Below, piece by piece: positions 17,374-26,924 of a stretch of DNA of 64,000 nucleotides (position 1 is its first letter; every line of letters starts with the position of its first letter). The stretch is from assembly GCF_002499975.2 (NCBI RefSeq), contig NZ_CP052766.1:1612001-1676000 (forward strand), read 5' to 3'. The notes under the pieces are model-generated. The model did not search any database and was not told where the DNA came from. It worked only from the letters and a program-made list of their open reading frames with translations. Source of the stretch: Alteromonas pelagimontana (GTDB taxonomy: Bacteria; Pseudomonadota; Gammaproteobacteria; Enterobacterales; Alteromonadaceae). Position numbers and translations under genes: made by a program.

Positions 17374-18591
17374 ATGAAACGCACATTATCGTGTGGGCTG
17401 CGCATTTCTATTCTGTCGCTTTTGACAGCGATTTCTTCAGCCCATGCCGCCAGTAATTTTAATGAATGTAAAACCGCACTTGCCGAAAAAGCAGTGTCGC
17501 AAGGTGTTGATGCCGAACTCGCAAAGCAGGTGTTTGACGAAATTAGCTTCCAGCCTCGGGTCATTGAGCTGGATAGAAGCCAGCCCGAGTTTGTGCAGAC
17601 CTTTCCTGGGTATTATAGCAAACGGGTAACCCCGTGGCGCATCAACAAAGGCCACGAGATGTATGAAAAGCATCGGCAACTGTTGCAGCAACTAAACGAT
17701 AAGTATGGCGTTCCGCCACATTATCTCGTTGCTTTCTGGGGGCTCGAGACAAATTTCGGCACCTATAAAGGCACCATGCCGGTGCTGGATTCCCTTACCA
17801 CCCTTGCTTGCGACGAGAGAAGAAGCAATTATTTTACGCAGGAACTGATGGTTGCCATTGCTCTTCTTGAACGGGAAGCGCTGGAGCCTGCCAACATGGT
17901 AGGTTCATGGGCCGGGGCGATGGGGCATACGCAATTTATGCCCTCGGCTTATAGCCGTTACGCCATTGATGGTGACGGCGACGGCAAAATTAACTTATGG
18001 GACAGTGAAGAAGATGCATTGTCTTCTGCTGCAAACTTTCTTTCTCAGCTTGGGTGGCAGCCAGGTTTTCGCTGGGGTCGTGAAATTACTTTACCAGAAG
18101 ATTTTGATTATCGGCTGACGGGTTATAAACAACAGCGCAGCCTTTCGCAGTGGAATAAATTGGGTATTACCAAAGCAGATGGCAGCCCTCTTGGCGAAGG
18201 TGAAACGGAAGGCTACGTGGTGGTGCCAGCCGGTCATAAAGGCCCTGCTTTTATGGCATATAAAAACTTCCGCGTGATTATGCGCTGGAATAATTCTGAA
18301 TTTTACGCCATCGCGGTAGGCAAACTGGCAGATCGAATCGCGGGCGAATCTGGTTTGATGGCGTCGCTTCCCGAACTTCCCGCCTATAGCCGGGATGACA
18401 TTATACGTTTGCAGAAAACACTAAATGAGAAGGGTTTTGACGTGGGTAAACCCGACGGCATTATCGGTCCTGCCACGCGCGTGGGGATCAGAGAATATCA
18501 AATTAAGAATGATATGATTGCCGATGGCTTTCCTGGTCTGGATGTGATGAGAGCAATGGGCGTGACGCCGGCAGCAGACAGCACCAGTTAA
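17374..18591 (+). CDS. Lytic murein transglycosylase, MltB/SLT_2 type with peptidoglycan-binding domain
   Basis: A 405-aa periplasmic enzyme that cleaves glycan strands to 1,6-anhydro products. A signal peptide (MKRTLSCGLRISILSLLTAISSAHA is the region; cleavage likely after SAHA) lacks a lipobox, so it is soluble, unlike E. coli MltB. The catalytic Glu is E125 in FWGLETNFG; GSWAGAMGHTQFMPS is the second family hallmark. A PG_binding_1 domain occupies the last 70 residues (IIRLQKTLNEKGFDVGKPDG). ATG at 17374 follows AAAGGTGG; GTG at 17365 is a weaker choice. It is convergent with phaB, with a long hairpin at the junction. Confidence 0.9.
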   Translation: MKRTLSCGLRISILSLLTAISSAHAASNFNECKTALAEKAVSQGVDAELAKQVFDEISFQPRVIELDRSQPEFVQTFPGYYSKRVTPWRINKGHEMYEKHRQLLQQLNDKYGVPPHYLVAFWGLETNFGTYKGTMPVLDSLTTLACDERRSNYFTQELMVAIALLEREALEPANMVGSWAGAMGHTQFMPSAYSRYAIDGDGDGKINLWDSEEDALSSAANFLSQLGWQPGFRWGREITLPEDFDYRLTGYKQQRSLSQWNKLGITKADGSPLGEGETEGYVVVPAGHKGPAFMAYKNFRVIMRWNNSEFYAIAVGKLADRIAGESGLMASLPELPAYSRDDIIRLQKTLNEKGFDVGKPDGIIGPATRVGIREYQIKNDMIADGFPGLDVMRAMGVTPAADSTS

Positions 18592-18602
18592 CTGTCTGCT
18601 GC
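18571..18602. terminator. Possible shared terminator hairpin
   Basis: GCAGCAGACAG (18571-18581) and CTGTCTGCTGC (18592-18602) form an 11-bp perfect stem with a 10-nt loop. It overlaps the last codons of the transglycosylase gene and lies just beyond the phaB stop. No T-run follows, so factor-independent termination is uncertain. Confidence 0.4.
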
Positions 18603-18611
18603 ACGTGGCGG

Positions 18612-19334
18612 TCAGTACATATGCTGACCGCCATTAATAGAAAGCGTGGAACCGGTAATAAAACCCGCGTCGTCTCGAATGAGGAACAACACGCTACGGG
18701 CGATATCCTCTGGCTTTCCTAATCGCCCTACCGGAATAGTCGCAATAATTTTCTTCAATACTTCTTCAGGAACCGCTCTTACCATATCAGTATCGACATA
18801 ACCTGGTGCAATAGCGTTCACCGTCACATCTTTAGATGCCCCTTCCAACGCCAGGGCTTTTGTAAAACCATGAATTCCTGACTTCGCTGCAGCGTAATTT
18901 ACCTGGCCGTATTGCCCCGCCTGACCGTTAACAGAACCAATGTTAACAATACGCCCAAAGCCGCGCTGGCGCATACCGTCAATTACACACCGACAAGTGT
19001 TAAAACAGGATGCCAGATTGGTTTGTATCACCGCATCCCACTGCTCGAAGCTCATTTTGTGCATGGTACCGTCGCGCGTGATCCCTGCATTGTTGACGAG
19101 AATATCGATTGGGCCATAATCATTTTCAATTTGATCCATTGCCGCTTTGGTTTTCTCAAAATTTGACACGTCGAACTTAAAAGATGGAATGCCTGTTCTT
19201 TCTGTAAAAGCCTTTGCAACTTCATCGTTCCCACCATAATTAGCCACAACCGTGTAGCCCTGTTCCTGCAATGCCAGACTGACGGCTTCGCCAATACCGC
19301 GTGTTCCACCGGTGACCAATGCAACTCTGCTCAT
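18612..19334 (-). CDS. phaB: Acetoacetyl-CoA reductase
   Basis: A 240-aa NADPH-dependent SDR that reduces acetoacetyl-CoA to (R)-3-hydroxybutyryl-CoA, the monomer for PhaC. TGGTRGIGE lies at residues 8-16, NNAG at 81-84, and the catalytic triad is Ser134, Tyr147 and Lys151 (NYAAAK). The run GRIVNIGSVNGQAGQYGQ is strongly PhaB-like (FabG usually has a different loop). ATG at 19334 follows GAGGGAGAAGAC; an in-frame start 13 codons upstream has no such site. A partner beta-ketothiolase (phaA) is not in this window, so it must be elsewhere in the genome. Confidence 0.9.
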   Translation of the reverse strand: MSRVALVTGGTRGIGEAVSLALQEQGYTVVANYGGNDEVAKAFTERTGIPSFKFDVSNFEKTKAAMDQIENDYGPIDILVNNAGITRDGTMHKMSFEQWDAVIQTNLASCFNTCRCVIDGMRQRGFGRIVNIGSVNGQAGQYGQVNYAAAKSGIHGFTKALALEGASKDVTVNAIAPGYVDTDMVRAVPEEVLKKIIATIPVGRLGKPEDIARSVLFLIRDDAGFITGSTLSINGGQHMY

Positions 19335-19489
19335 GTCTTCTCCCTCATTTGACTTTGTGTAAGTTTTATACAACTCACTTATATAAGCATGTCTTGAGGA
19401 TCTATGCCAATGGCAGCAAAGTGTGATCAGTAGATTTAATGTGTCACTTTATTGCCGGGGGTTTCACTAAAAATAAATCGCGTTATTAA

Positions 19490-21991
19490 TCAATCCATTG
19501 CTTTTTTCGTCTTAGTGGTGGGGCTGGCAGTGGTCGGATCGTCGGGCCAGTAGTGTTTCGGATACCGACCTTTCATCTCTTTTTGTATAGCCACATAGCT
19601 GCCTGTCCAAAAAGCCCCTAAGTCTGAAGTCATCTGCAGTGGTCGCCCAGCAGGAGACAGCAATTCCACCGTTACCGTTTTGCGGCCCTCGCCCACTGTA
19701 ATGCTGGTATTAAAACCATACATTTCCTGCATTTTTATTGACAACATTACACTGCCGTCGTTTTTATAAACCAAGTGACGTTGGTTTCCGGTAGGAGCAG
19801 TAAACACTGTTGGTAAAAAGGTTTCCAGCGCATGTTGCTGAGACCAGGGTAACGATAACTGCAACTTTTTAGTCCAGTTGATTTTTCTAATATCATTTAA
19901 CGTACGGCATGCTGCCAGTGCAGTGTCTACAACGTCTTTTTCCAATAACGTGAAAGGATTTTTCGTCATAGGCCATTCCGGTGGAGCATCATAAGCTTGA
20001 GGTTGCGGAAGATGTAAAGCACGGGCCAGACTCAGCCTGTTCATCCATTGCCAGACTTCATCGTCTACAGGGAGCTCTGCAATAGGAACTTCCGCTAAAT
20101 AATGCCGCCATGCTTTAATCCACACCGCATCAGGAACGCGTGCGACTGGCTCACTATTTAGCAGAATTTTGTGGAAGCCATAGACGCGCCGGGCCTCCAT
20201 CTGTTTTTTCTCGGCGTTAAACGTTACCTTCTCGACAAAACGAAATCCATCGGCAAACACCGATTGTAAGACGGTTTCTGCAATAGGTTCGAGCAAACGC
20301 ATGGTTATGTCTGCGCCCAACTGCTGACCGTGCAAAACCACCAGCCACGGTGCTGAAATTGTCTTTTCGGCGGGTAATACCGCCCCTTTTCCACCGGCAA
20401 GCTGGTACTGACCGTTACTGCGCGCTTTAGCAATTCGCTCTGGATACGCCAATGCAATACACAAAGCGAGATCTTCCGAAGGCAAAGCCTTAACATGAAC
20501 TTCTGGTCCAGAGGGATCGTTTAGACGATGATATCGTCGAGCCTGTTCTGTCAGCCGTGAAACTGCACTGGCGTCTAACGCTTGTATGTAATCCGAAATA
20601 GTAAGTGAACCGTGGTTGCCGCCCAATTCTTCCGCCAGTGCGGCAATGACTGCGGCAGCTTGCGTCAGAAATTTGCGCTCAAGTCGCACCGCCCAGTGGT
20701 GGCTATGAATAAGCATGTGAGCAATTTTAGGGTGGCAGGGGTACTCAGCCAGTTTTCGCCCATAGCCTGTAATACCGCGTTGAGGATCCAGTGCGCCGAT
20801 AGCTTCAAGTTGCTGTACCGCGGCATCCAGTTGCGCAGGGGACGGCTGATCCAGCAGCGCCAGCTCAGAAAGCTGAGTTCCCCAGTTTAATGCTTCTAAG
20901 AGTAACGACGACACATCTTCCCGTAGAATTTGCGGCACCGAGTGTGGCGCCAAACGACTTTGATATTCCTGTGCCCAGAGTCTGTAACAAACGCCGGGGC
21001 CGAGGCGCCCCGCACGTCCTTTTCGCTGTGTAGCGGATGCTTGTGAAATCAGTTGCTGGCTAAGCTGCGTGAAGCCACTGCCGGGATGAAAACTGGCGAC
21101 ATTTTCCAAGCCGCTATCAATGACTACCGTTACCCCCTCAATAGTAAGACTGGTCTCGGCAATATTGGTCGCCAATATCACTTTTTGCCTGCCTTGCGGG
21201 TCCGGCTGTAAAGCGGCGTCCTGCGCTCGCTTTTCCATCGCGCCGAAAAGAGTATGAACTATAACTTCGCCGTTATTCGCATGCTGAACCAACTGCTGCT
21301 CTACAGCGCGGATGATTCCCGCTCCTGGTAAAAAAACTAAAATGTCTCCCGCCTGATCGTGTATCACATCGCGCACCAGGGCGACGATACGATCCCGCAG
21401 TGTGCGTGCTTCTCCTTGACCGGCGTATTTTTCCTGCACCGGATACATACGCCCTTCGCTGGTTAGCACATCGGCATCTGGTAGCAGCATCTGTAGCGCT
21501 GTCACATCAAGCGTAGCAGACATAATAACCAGACGGAGATCGTCGCGTATCCCTTGCTGCACCTCAATTGCCAATGCTAAACCGAAATCGCTGTGCAGGC
21601 TTCGCTCGTGAAATTCATCAAACATAATTACCGTAACGCCGGAAAGCTCCGGGTCTTGCTGAATCATTCTGGTCAGAACGCCTTCAGTAATAATTTCAAG
21701 TCGGGTTTGCTGACTAATCTTGCTTTCACCGCGTATACGGTAGCCCACCGTTTGCCCCACCGGCTCACCCAGTTGGGAGGCTAAAAAGGTAGCCAGACTT
21801 CTCACCACCACCCGACGAGGCTGAAGCATAACAATGCGCCCGGCGGGAAAATGCGACAATAACGCCATCGGCAATAACGTAGACTTTCCTGCGCCCGGCG
21901 GTGCTCCTACAATAACATTACGGTGGTCAATTACACCGCAAAGCGGTGCCACTATGGCTTGGGCAGGTAACTTAACGTGGCTTGTATTCAT
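19490..21991 (-). CDS. hrpB: ATP-dependent helicase HrpB
   Basis: An 833-aa DEAH/RHA-type helicase. Walker A is GAPPGAGKST near residue 35, motif II is DEFH (MFDEFHERS), motif III SATLD, motif VI QRKGRAGR, and the HrpB-specific C-terminal domain follows (KNPFTLLEKD, LPTVFTAPTGNQR, SPAGRPLQMTSDLGAFW). In other gammaproteobacteria HrpB is a putative RNA helicase of uncertain substrate, often located next to mrcB; here mrcB is 8 kb away. It is divergent from thpR, and a MITE-like fragment lies in the 160-bp gap between them. Full length. Confidence 0.95.
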   Translation of the reverse strand: MNTSHVKLPAQAIVAPLCGVIDHRNVIVGAPPGAGKSTLLPMALLSHFPAGRIVMLQPRRVVVRSLATFLASQLGEPVGQTVGYRIRGESKISQQTRLEIITEGVLTRMIQQDPELSGVTVIMFDEFHERSLHSDFGLALAIEVQQGIRDDLRLVIMSATLDVTALQMLLPDADVLTSEGRMYPVQEKYAGQGEARTLRDRIVALVRDVIHDQAGDILVFLPGAGIIRAVEQQLVQHANNGEVIVHTLFGAMEKRAQDAALQPDPQGRQKVILATNIAETSLTIEGVTVVIDSGLENVASFHPGSGFTQLSQQLISQASATQRKGRAGRLGPGVCYRLWAQEYQSRLAPHSVPQILREDVSSLLLEALNWGTQLSELALLDQPSPAQLDAAVQQLEAIGALDPQRGITGYGRKLAEYPCHPKIAHMLIHSHHWAVRLERKFLTQAAAVIAALAEELGGNHGSLTISDYIQALDASAVSRLTEQARRYHRLNDPSGPEVHVKALPSEDLALCIALAYPERIAKARSNGQYQLAGGKGAVLPAEKTISAPWLVVLHGQQLGADITMRLLEPIAETVLQSVFADGFRFVEKVTFNAEKKQMEARRVYGFHKILLNSEPVARVPDAVWIKAWRHYLAEVPIAELPVDDEVWQWMNRLSLARALHLPQPQAYDAPPEWPMTKNPFTLLEKDVVDTALAACRTLNDIRKINWTKKLQLSLPWSQQHALETFLPTVFTAPTGNQRHLVYKNDGSVMLSIKMQEMYGFNTSITVGEGRKTVTVELLSPAGRPLQMTSDLGAFWTGSYVAIQKEMKGRYPKHYWPDDPTTASPTTKTKKAMD

Positions 21992-22043
21992 ACAGTCGGA
22001 TGATTAGGCTCTACAGAAGATTGAGGAAATATCAGGCATTTTA

Positions 22044-22086
22044 TACTAATCGGCGATAATGTGTGCTCTCTCAGCGCGGATTAACA
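22044..22086 (+). repeat. MITE-like fragment between hrpB and thpR
   Basis: TACTAATCGGCGATAATG continuing TGTGCTCTCTCAGCGCG is a B end, joined directly to CGGATTA, which looks like the inner edge of the opposite terminus. It therefore appears to be an internal-deletion derivative of about 43 bp. Confidence 0.65.
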
Positions 22087-22153
22087 TTACTTACCCGCCA
22101 CGAATATGCGCTTCGATCCACTGTTATACTACGAGTAAAAGAGGAAAAAGATA

Positions 22154-22774
22154 ATGCGTTGCTTTATTGGGTTAGACTTAGCCCCAAAGGAAAAGCTATC
22201 ACTGGAAAGTTGGCGACAACAAGCACTGCCGGAGATCTCTCCTCGCGAGCCAGCAGGAAAAAAACCTGTAAAAAAACGTTTTGGAGCATCAACCGCTGCT
22301 ACACCTGTTGCGGTTCCTGCAGCCAATTACCATATTACTCTGGCCTTTCTGGGCGACGTCACCCCGCGGCAGCATGAAGCGCTCATTCAGGCTCTTGATG
22401 ATATCTCGGCTCCGCCTTTAACATTGTGTCTGGATTCTACCGGCATGTGGGGAGGGCCAAAAATTATGTTTGCCGCCCCAACTAAAGTGCCAGAAGAATT
22501 AACGCTGTTGGCCAAACAGATCCGTCAGGTCTCGCGCCGTGTTGGCATTGCCTTGGACAATCGCGAATACCTTCCCCACGTCACACTGGTACGCAAAGTC
22601 ACAGCGGCCGTCCCTGCACCACTGTTACCGCCCTCAGTCACCTGTAGCTTTAACCATTTTCATTTATTTGAATCTGTCTCCACACCTTCGGGCGTGGTCT
22701 ACCCCGTTCGTCAAAGCTGGCAACTTCAATCTCTTCTGTCTATCCGCGAGCAGCTAAAGCGCGGCTTAATATGA
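22154..22774 (+). CDS. thpR: RNA 2',3'-cyclic phosphodiesterase
   Basis: A 206-aa member of the 2H phosphoesterase (LigT/ThpR) family. The start MRCFIGLDLAP is typical, and both catalytic HxTx motifs are present: HITLAFLG and HVTLVRKV. The segment between residues 25 and 55 (SPREPAGKKPVKKRFGASTA) is longer and more basic than in the usual 175-190 aa proteins, an apparent insertion before the first catalytic motif. Known activity is hydrolysis of 2',3'-cyclic phosphate ends of RNA to 2'-phosphates. GAGGAAAAAGATA precedes the ATG. It is divergent from hrpB. Confidence 0.88.
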   Translation: MRCFIGLDLAPKEKLSLESWRQQALPEISPREPAGKKPVKKRFGASTAATPVAVPAANYHITLAFLGDVTPRQHEALIQALDDISAPPLTLCLDSTGMWGGPKIMFAAPTKVPEELTLLAKQIRQVSRRVGIALDNREYLPHVTLVRKVTAAVPAPLLPPSVTCSFNHFHLFESVSTPSGVVYPVRQSWQLQSLLSIREQLKRGLI

Positions 22775-22853
22775 CTTATACTTTTTCTGCACTTTACACA
22801 ACCCGTAAGGCTGGGTAAAACAGTGGCATCGCATTTGGAATAATGAAAATATC

Positions 22854-23708
22854 ATGCAGCAAACCTATCGTTTAGTTATCGACTGCCCTGATCAGATTGG
22901 GCTTGTGGCCAGTGTTTCACGTTTTTTGGCTGACCATGGGGCCACCATTGTTGAAGCCAATCATCACACTGATTTGCAAACCGGCCGATTTTTTATGCGC
23001 CACGAAATTGGCGCTGATTCTATAAAGCTGGATTACGCTAGCTTTGTGCAGGAATTCACGCCGCTTGCCCAGGAATACCAGATGCAGTGGAAATTGTCTG
23101 ACTCGCGCCAAAAACCACGGGTGGCTTTATTAGGCAGCATAGATTCTCACTGCTTAGTGGATTTACTGCACCGCTGGCACACTAAAGAACTGAATTGCGA
23201 TATTCCCTGCATTATTTCGAATCATCCGCAAATGAAACAGTTTGCTGACTGGTATGAAGTGCCATTTTATTGGATTGATTTTAACGCGCTAGGGAAGCAA
23301 AAGGCGTTTGATAAGATTGGCACACTGCTGGATGAATATCAGATTGACCTCACCGTATTAGCCCGATTTATGCAAATTTTGCCCGACAACCTATGCAATA
23401 AGTTACAGGGCAAAGCAATTAATATCCACCACAGCTTCTTGCCTTCTTTTGCGGGTGCCAGGCCTTATCAGCAAGCCTATGACAGGGGCGTAAAGCTTAT
23501 CGGCGCAACCTGCCATTATGTTACTAAAGACTTAGATGAAGGGCCGATTATTGAACAAGCGGTTAAACGCATCAGCCACAGTGATAGTGCAGCGGATATG
23601 GTTCGCAAGGGAAAAGACTGCGAAGTGACAGCGCTTGCTCATGGCGTGCGCTATCACCTGGAAGACCGCGTCATTATTCACCGCAATAAAACAGTGGTGT
23701 TTGCCTGA
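22854..23708 (+). CDS. purU: Formyltetrahydrofolate deformylase
   Basis: A 284-aa enzyme that hydrolyses 10-formyltetrahydrofolate to formate and tetrahydrofolate, balancing one-carbon pools and feeding purine synthesis. An N-terminal ACT domain (YRLVIDCPDQIGLVASVSRF, about residues 4-80) is followed by the formyltransferase-like domain with INIHHSFLPSFAGARPY (catalytic Asn and His) and CHYVTKDLDEGPIIEQ (catalytic Asp). Length agrees with PurU. It follows thpR by 79 bp on the same strand and converges with the ygjV gene. Confidence 0.95.
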   Translation: MQQTYRLVIDCPDQIGLVASVSRFLADHGATIVEANHHTDLQTGRFFMRHEIGADSIKLDYASFVQEFTPLAQEYQMQWKLSDSRQKPRVALLGSIDSHCLVDLLHRWHTKELNCDIPCIISNHPQMKQFADWYEVPFYWIDFNALGKQKAFDKIGTLLDEYQIDLTVLARFMQILPDNLCNKLQGKAINIHHSFLPSFAGARPYQQAYDRGVKLIGATCHYVTKDLDEGPIIEQAVKRISHSDSAADMVRKGKDCEVTALAHGVRYHLEDRVIIHRNKTVVFA

Positions 23709-23712
23709 TATT

Positions 23713-24231
23713 TTATAGGGCGGCGGGTAAAGCGCGTCGCTTTATCCGATAAAAATAGTAGCCGTTCGATAAAGCAAACAGCATTTCTGTTATCGCCACA
23801 CCCCAGGTGTGAGTGATCACGGCATAGCCAGTGAAAATAAGTGAGCCGGAAATCATGCACAAACGCAGTCCCGCTTCCTTGCATCGCAACTCACCAAAGC
23901 GGTAAAAGATAAACGTAAAGAGCGGCAATATCTCAATCCATCCGGTTTTGCCAGTCATACTGTTTACGATACCAATCATTGATGCCATCAGCATAATCAG
24001 CAGCAGCGTCAGGCGCTGCCTCAGCAGTTTGCCACTAATAATTCTATAGCTGGTACTGGCTCCCGCTACACTCATCACTAATACGCCGCCCCATGCCTGC
24101 TGAAACGCCAACAACAGTGTGATCGTGATGCATAAACCCAGATTTAGCATCAACAATTTACGCTCAGTATTAGACCAGAAAGAAGCTATCGCCAGTAATA
24201 CGGGGGCGCTATGTAAAAACAGTTCCAACAT
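23713..24231 (-). CDS. YgjV-family inner membrane protein
   Basis: A 172-aa, almost entirely hydrophobic protein with about five or six membrane segments (for example MLNLGLCITITLLLAFQQAW, LLLIMLMASMIGIVNS, ILPLFTFIFYRFGE, LCMISGSLIFTGYAVI). The spacing and FRFGE...R pattern, plus the closing YYFYRIKRR, resemble the YgjV/imp-like family of unknown function. It converges with purU, only 4 bp between stop codons. Family call is moderate; function unknown. Confidence 0.7.
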   Translation of the reverse strand: MLELFLHSAPVLLAIASFWSNTERKLLMLNLGLCITITLLLAFQQAWGGVLVMSVAGASTSYRIISGKLLRQRLTLLLIMLMASMIGIVNSMTGKTGWIEILPLFTFIFYRFGELRCKEAGLRLCMISGSLIFTGYAVITHTWGVAITEMLFALSNGYYFYRIKRRALPAAL

Positions 24232-24470
24232 GAAAATTTGCGCTATAGCTATAGATGATTAAAGGCGCGGAGTGTAGCGGTTGAACGCCCTGTTATTCAA
24301 TAGTTTTTCAACAAAAAAATTCCACTGATGCTATGGCAGATTTTACCGGGTATTTCAGTCGGTTACTGTCCTTCTAAAAGGGCACTGATTTCTCGTTTTG
24401 AGCTCAGCCGTATTATTTTCCAACTGTATCCTCTAGTATGACCATTTATGTAATGAGACAGGAAAACTTC

Positions 24471-26663
24471 ATGAGAAAGTTTACAGCATCACTTACCACC
24501 ATAGCCGTAGTTTTTGCACTGGGCGCCTGTTCAGACCAAAAGGCAGAACACGCACCAACCGCCACGCATGACAAGTCTAGCGCCGCCCAGCATGAGCAAT
24601 TCGATAACGTACTGTTGCAACCCTTCGAAGGTCCGTACGGGGGCGTGCCGGCGTTCGACAAAATGAATTTACAAGATGTTAAACCGGCGCTGGAAAAAGC
24701 AATGGCGCTGAATTTACAAGAAATCGACGCCATAGCCAATAATGCACAGCCCGCTACCTTTGCCAACACAATTGTTGCCATGGAGCGCGCAGGTAAAGCA
24801 CTTGACCGGGTTTATACCTATTACGGCATTTGGAGATCGAATATGTCGAGTCCGGAATTTCGGGAGATTCAAGCTGAAATGTCTCCCAAATTATCGGCGT
24901 TTTCCTCAAAAATCATTCAGAACAAAAAGCTTTTTGAACGAGTAAAAGCGGTTTACGAAAGTGACGAGCTAGATTCATTATCAGAAGAAGAACAGCGAAT
25001 TACCTGGTTAACTTACAACAATTTTGCCCACAATGGCGCTTCACTTGAAGGTGATGCGAAGGCGCGATATGCCGAGATTGATCAGGAACTTGCCACCTTA
25101 TACACCACCTTTTCCAATAATGTTTTGGCAGATGAAGAAGGTTATGTCACCTATATCACTAAAGATGATCTCGAAGGTTTGCCAGATACTTTTGTTAAAG
25201 CAGCCGCTGCAGCTGCTAAATCTCGCGGTGAAGAAGGTAAATATGCCATTACCAATACCCGCTCGTCTATGGATCCTTTCCTGACGTATTCAACCAATCG
25301 TGACCTGCGTGAGAAAGTCTGGCGCACTTATTACAACCGCGGCGATAACGGCGATGCTCAGGATAATAATGAAATCATCAAAAAAATTCTTAAGCTAAGA
25401 GATGAGCGTGTTGCGCTGATGGGCTACGACAATTACGCTCTGTGGCGCTTAGAAGATCGTATGGCAAAAACACCGGAAAACGCCATGGATCTGATGATGA
25501 AAGTGTGGCCGGCGGCAATTGCGCGGGTAGAGGAAGAAGTCGCTGATATGCAGGCAATTGCCGATAAAGAAGGCGCAGATATTACCATTAAGCCGTGGGA
25601 CTACCGCTACTACGCCGAAAAAGTGCGAAAAGCAAAATACGATTTAGACTCCAACGAAGTAAAACAGTATCTGCAACTGGATAAACTTCGTGAAGCCATG
25701 TTTTACGTTGCTGGCAGGTTGTTCAACTTCCACTTTGCCCCCGTTGAGGCTGGCAAGGTACCCGTGTTTCACCCGGATGTAAAAGTATGGGAAGTCACCG
25801 ATAAAGACAGTGGTGACTACATCGGCCTTTGGTATCTCGACCCGTTTTCTCGCGAAGGAAAACGCTCAGGAGCCTGGGCAACAACGTACCGTTCTTACAC
25901 CACGTTCGATGGCAGGGAAACCGTTTTAGCTTCCAACAACTCAAACTTTGTAAAAGGGGCAGATGGCGAGCCAACGCTTATTTCCTGGGACGATGCAGAA
26001 ACCTATTTCCACGAATTTGGCCATGCCCTGCACTTTCTTTCCGCAGATGTAAAATATCCCTCGTCTCATTCCGGCGTGCGTGATTACACGGAATTCCAGT
26101 CGCAGCTCCTTGAGCGCTGGCTTACCACCGATGAAGTCATTAATCAGTTTTTGGTGCATTATCAAACCGGCAAACCCATTCCTCAACAACTGGTAGACAA
26201 AATCAAAAAAGCTTCCACGTTCAATGAAGGGTTTAAAACCACTGAATATATGGCATCAGCTATCATGGATCTGAAATATCACACTACAGATCCAGATAAG
26301 ATTGAGCCCGATGCATTCGAACGTGAACAACTGGAAAAACTGAATATGCCGGAAGAAGTAGTTATGCGCCATCGCAGCCCGCAGTTCGGTCACGTATTTT
26401 CCAGTGAAGGCTACGCAGCTGCTTACTATGGCTACATGTGGGCAGAAGTGCTTACGGCTGACGCAGCAGAAGCTTTTGCTGAAGCCCCGGGTGGATTTTA
26501 TGATAAAGAGTTAAGTCAGCGTCTGGTGAAATACCTGTTCTCCGTGCGCAATGCTATGGACCCAGCAGAAGCATATCGCGCGTTTAGAGGGCGCGACGCG
26601 AAAGTTGATGCACTCATGCGCGACAGAGGCTTTCCCGTTCCCGAAAAGAACAACGAAAATTAA
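24471..26663 (+). CDS. M3 family zinc metallopeptidase lipoprotein (Dcp-like)
   Basis: A 730-aa peptidyl-dipeptidase. The signal peptide ends in a lipobox (ALGAC, Cys at about residue 20), so it is a lipoprotein, probably periplasmic and membrane-anchored. The zinc motif is H514-E-F-G-H518, and the third ligand Glu lies downstream in the DYTEFQSQLLERW region, as in the M3 family. Sequence layout follows Dcp (peptidyl-dipeptidase, removal of C-terminal dipeptides), whereas E. coli Dcp is not a lipoprotein. ATG at 24471 (after GACAGGAAAAC) was preferred over an earlier in-frame ATG, because it starts directly at the signal peptide. Its stop codon coincides with the end of a MITE-like fragment. 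Confidence 0.9.
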   Translation: MRKFTASLTTIAVVFALGACSDQKAEHAPTATHDKSSAAQHEQFDNVLLQPFEGPYGGVPAFDKMNLQDVKPALEKAMALNLQEIDAIANNAQPATFANTIVAMERAGKALDRVYTYYGIWRSNMSSPEFREIQAEMSPKLSAFSSKIIQNKKLFERVKAVYESDELDSLSEEEQRITWLTYNNFAHNGASLEGDAKARYAEIDQELATLYTTFSNNVLADEEGYVTYITKDDLEGLPDTFVKAAAAAAKSRGEEGKYAITNTRSSMDPFLTYSTNRDLREKVWRTYYNRGDNGDAQDNNEIIKKILKLRDERVALMGYDNYALWRLEDRMAKTPENAMDLMMKVWPAAIARVEEEVADMQAIADKEGADITIKPWDYRYYAEKVRKAKYDLDSNEVKQYLQLDKLREAMFYVAGRLFNFHFAPVEAGKVPVFHPDVKVWEVTDKDSGDYIGLWYLDPFSREGKRSGAWATTYRSYTTFDGRETVLASNNSNFVKGADGEPTLISWDDAETYFHEFGHALHFLSADVKYPSSHSGVRDYTEFQSQLLERWLTTDEVINQFLVHYQTGKPIPQQLVDKIKKASTFNEGFKTTEYMASAIMDLKYHTTDPDKIEPDAFEREQLEKLNMPEEVVMRHRSPQFGHVFSSEGYAAAYYGYMWAEVLTADAAEAFAEAPGGFYDKELSQRLVKYLFSVRNAMDPAEAYRAFRGRDAKVDALMRDRGFPVPEKNNEN

Positions 26664-26711
26664 TACTAGCCCTCATTGATGTGTGATCAGCCCTAAAGAT
26701 TTAGTATAGGT
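26661..26711 (+). repeat. MITE-like fragment (A end) at the dcp stop codon
   Basis: TAATACTAGCCCTCATTGATG and the following TGTGATCAGC match the A end of the complete copies. The first TAA is the stop codon of the peptidase gene, and the fragment ends near TTTAGTATAG, perhaps the remnant of the opposite terminus. Confidence 0.65.
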
Positions 26712-26725
26712 AGCCGATCAGCAAA

Positions 26726-26754
26726 CTCCCGCTCTTCAACGCGGGAATTTTGTT
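26726..26754 (+). terminator. Intrinsic terminator after the M3 peptidase gene
   Basis: TCCCGC (26727-26732) and GCGGGA (26741-26746) form a 6-bp GC-rich stem with an 8-nt loop, followed by ATTTTGTT. Confidence 0.6.
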
Positions 26755-26924
26755 CGAGTTTATCACCGAGCTAATTTCATTTTACCCGCACACGTTAATT
26801 GTGGCAAAGTAGAGCGGAAGCGTAAAATAAGGGTACGGTCATTAAACAACTTAGTGCTCTGGCCCGCCGCAAAAGCTATATAATAAAAACCTGACGTTGC
26901 TGAGGCAGTTTCTGCAACGTCTTA

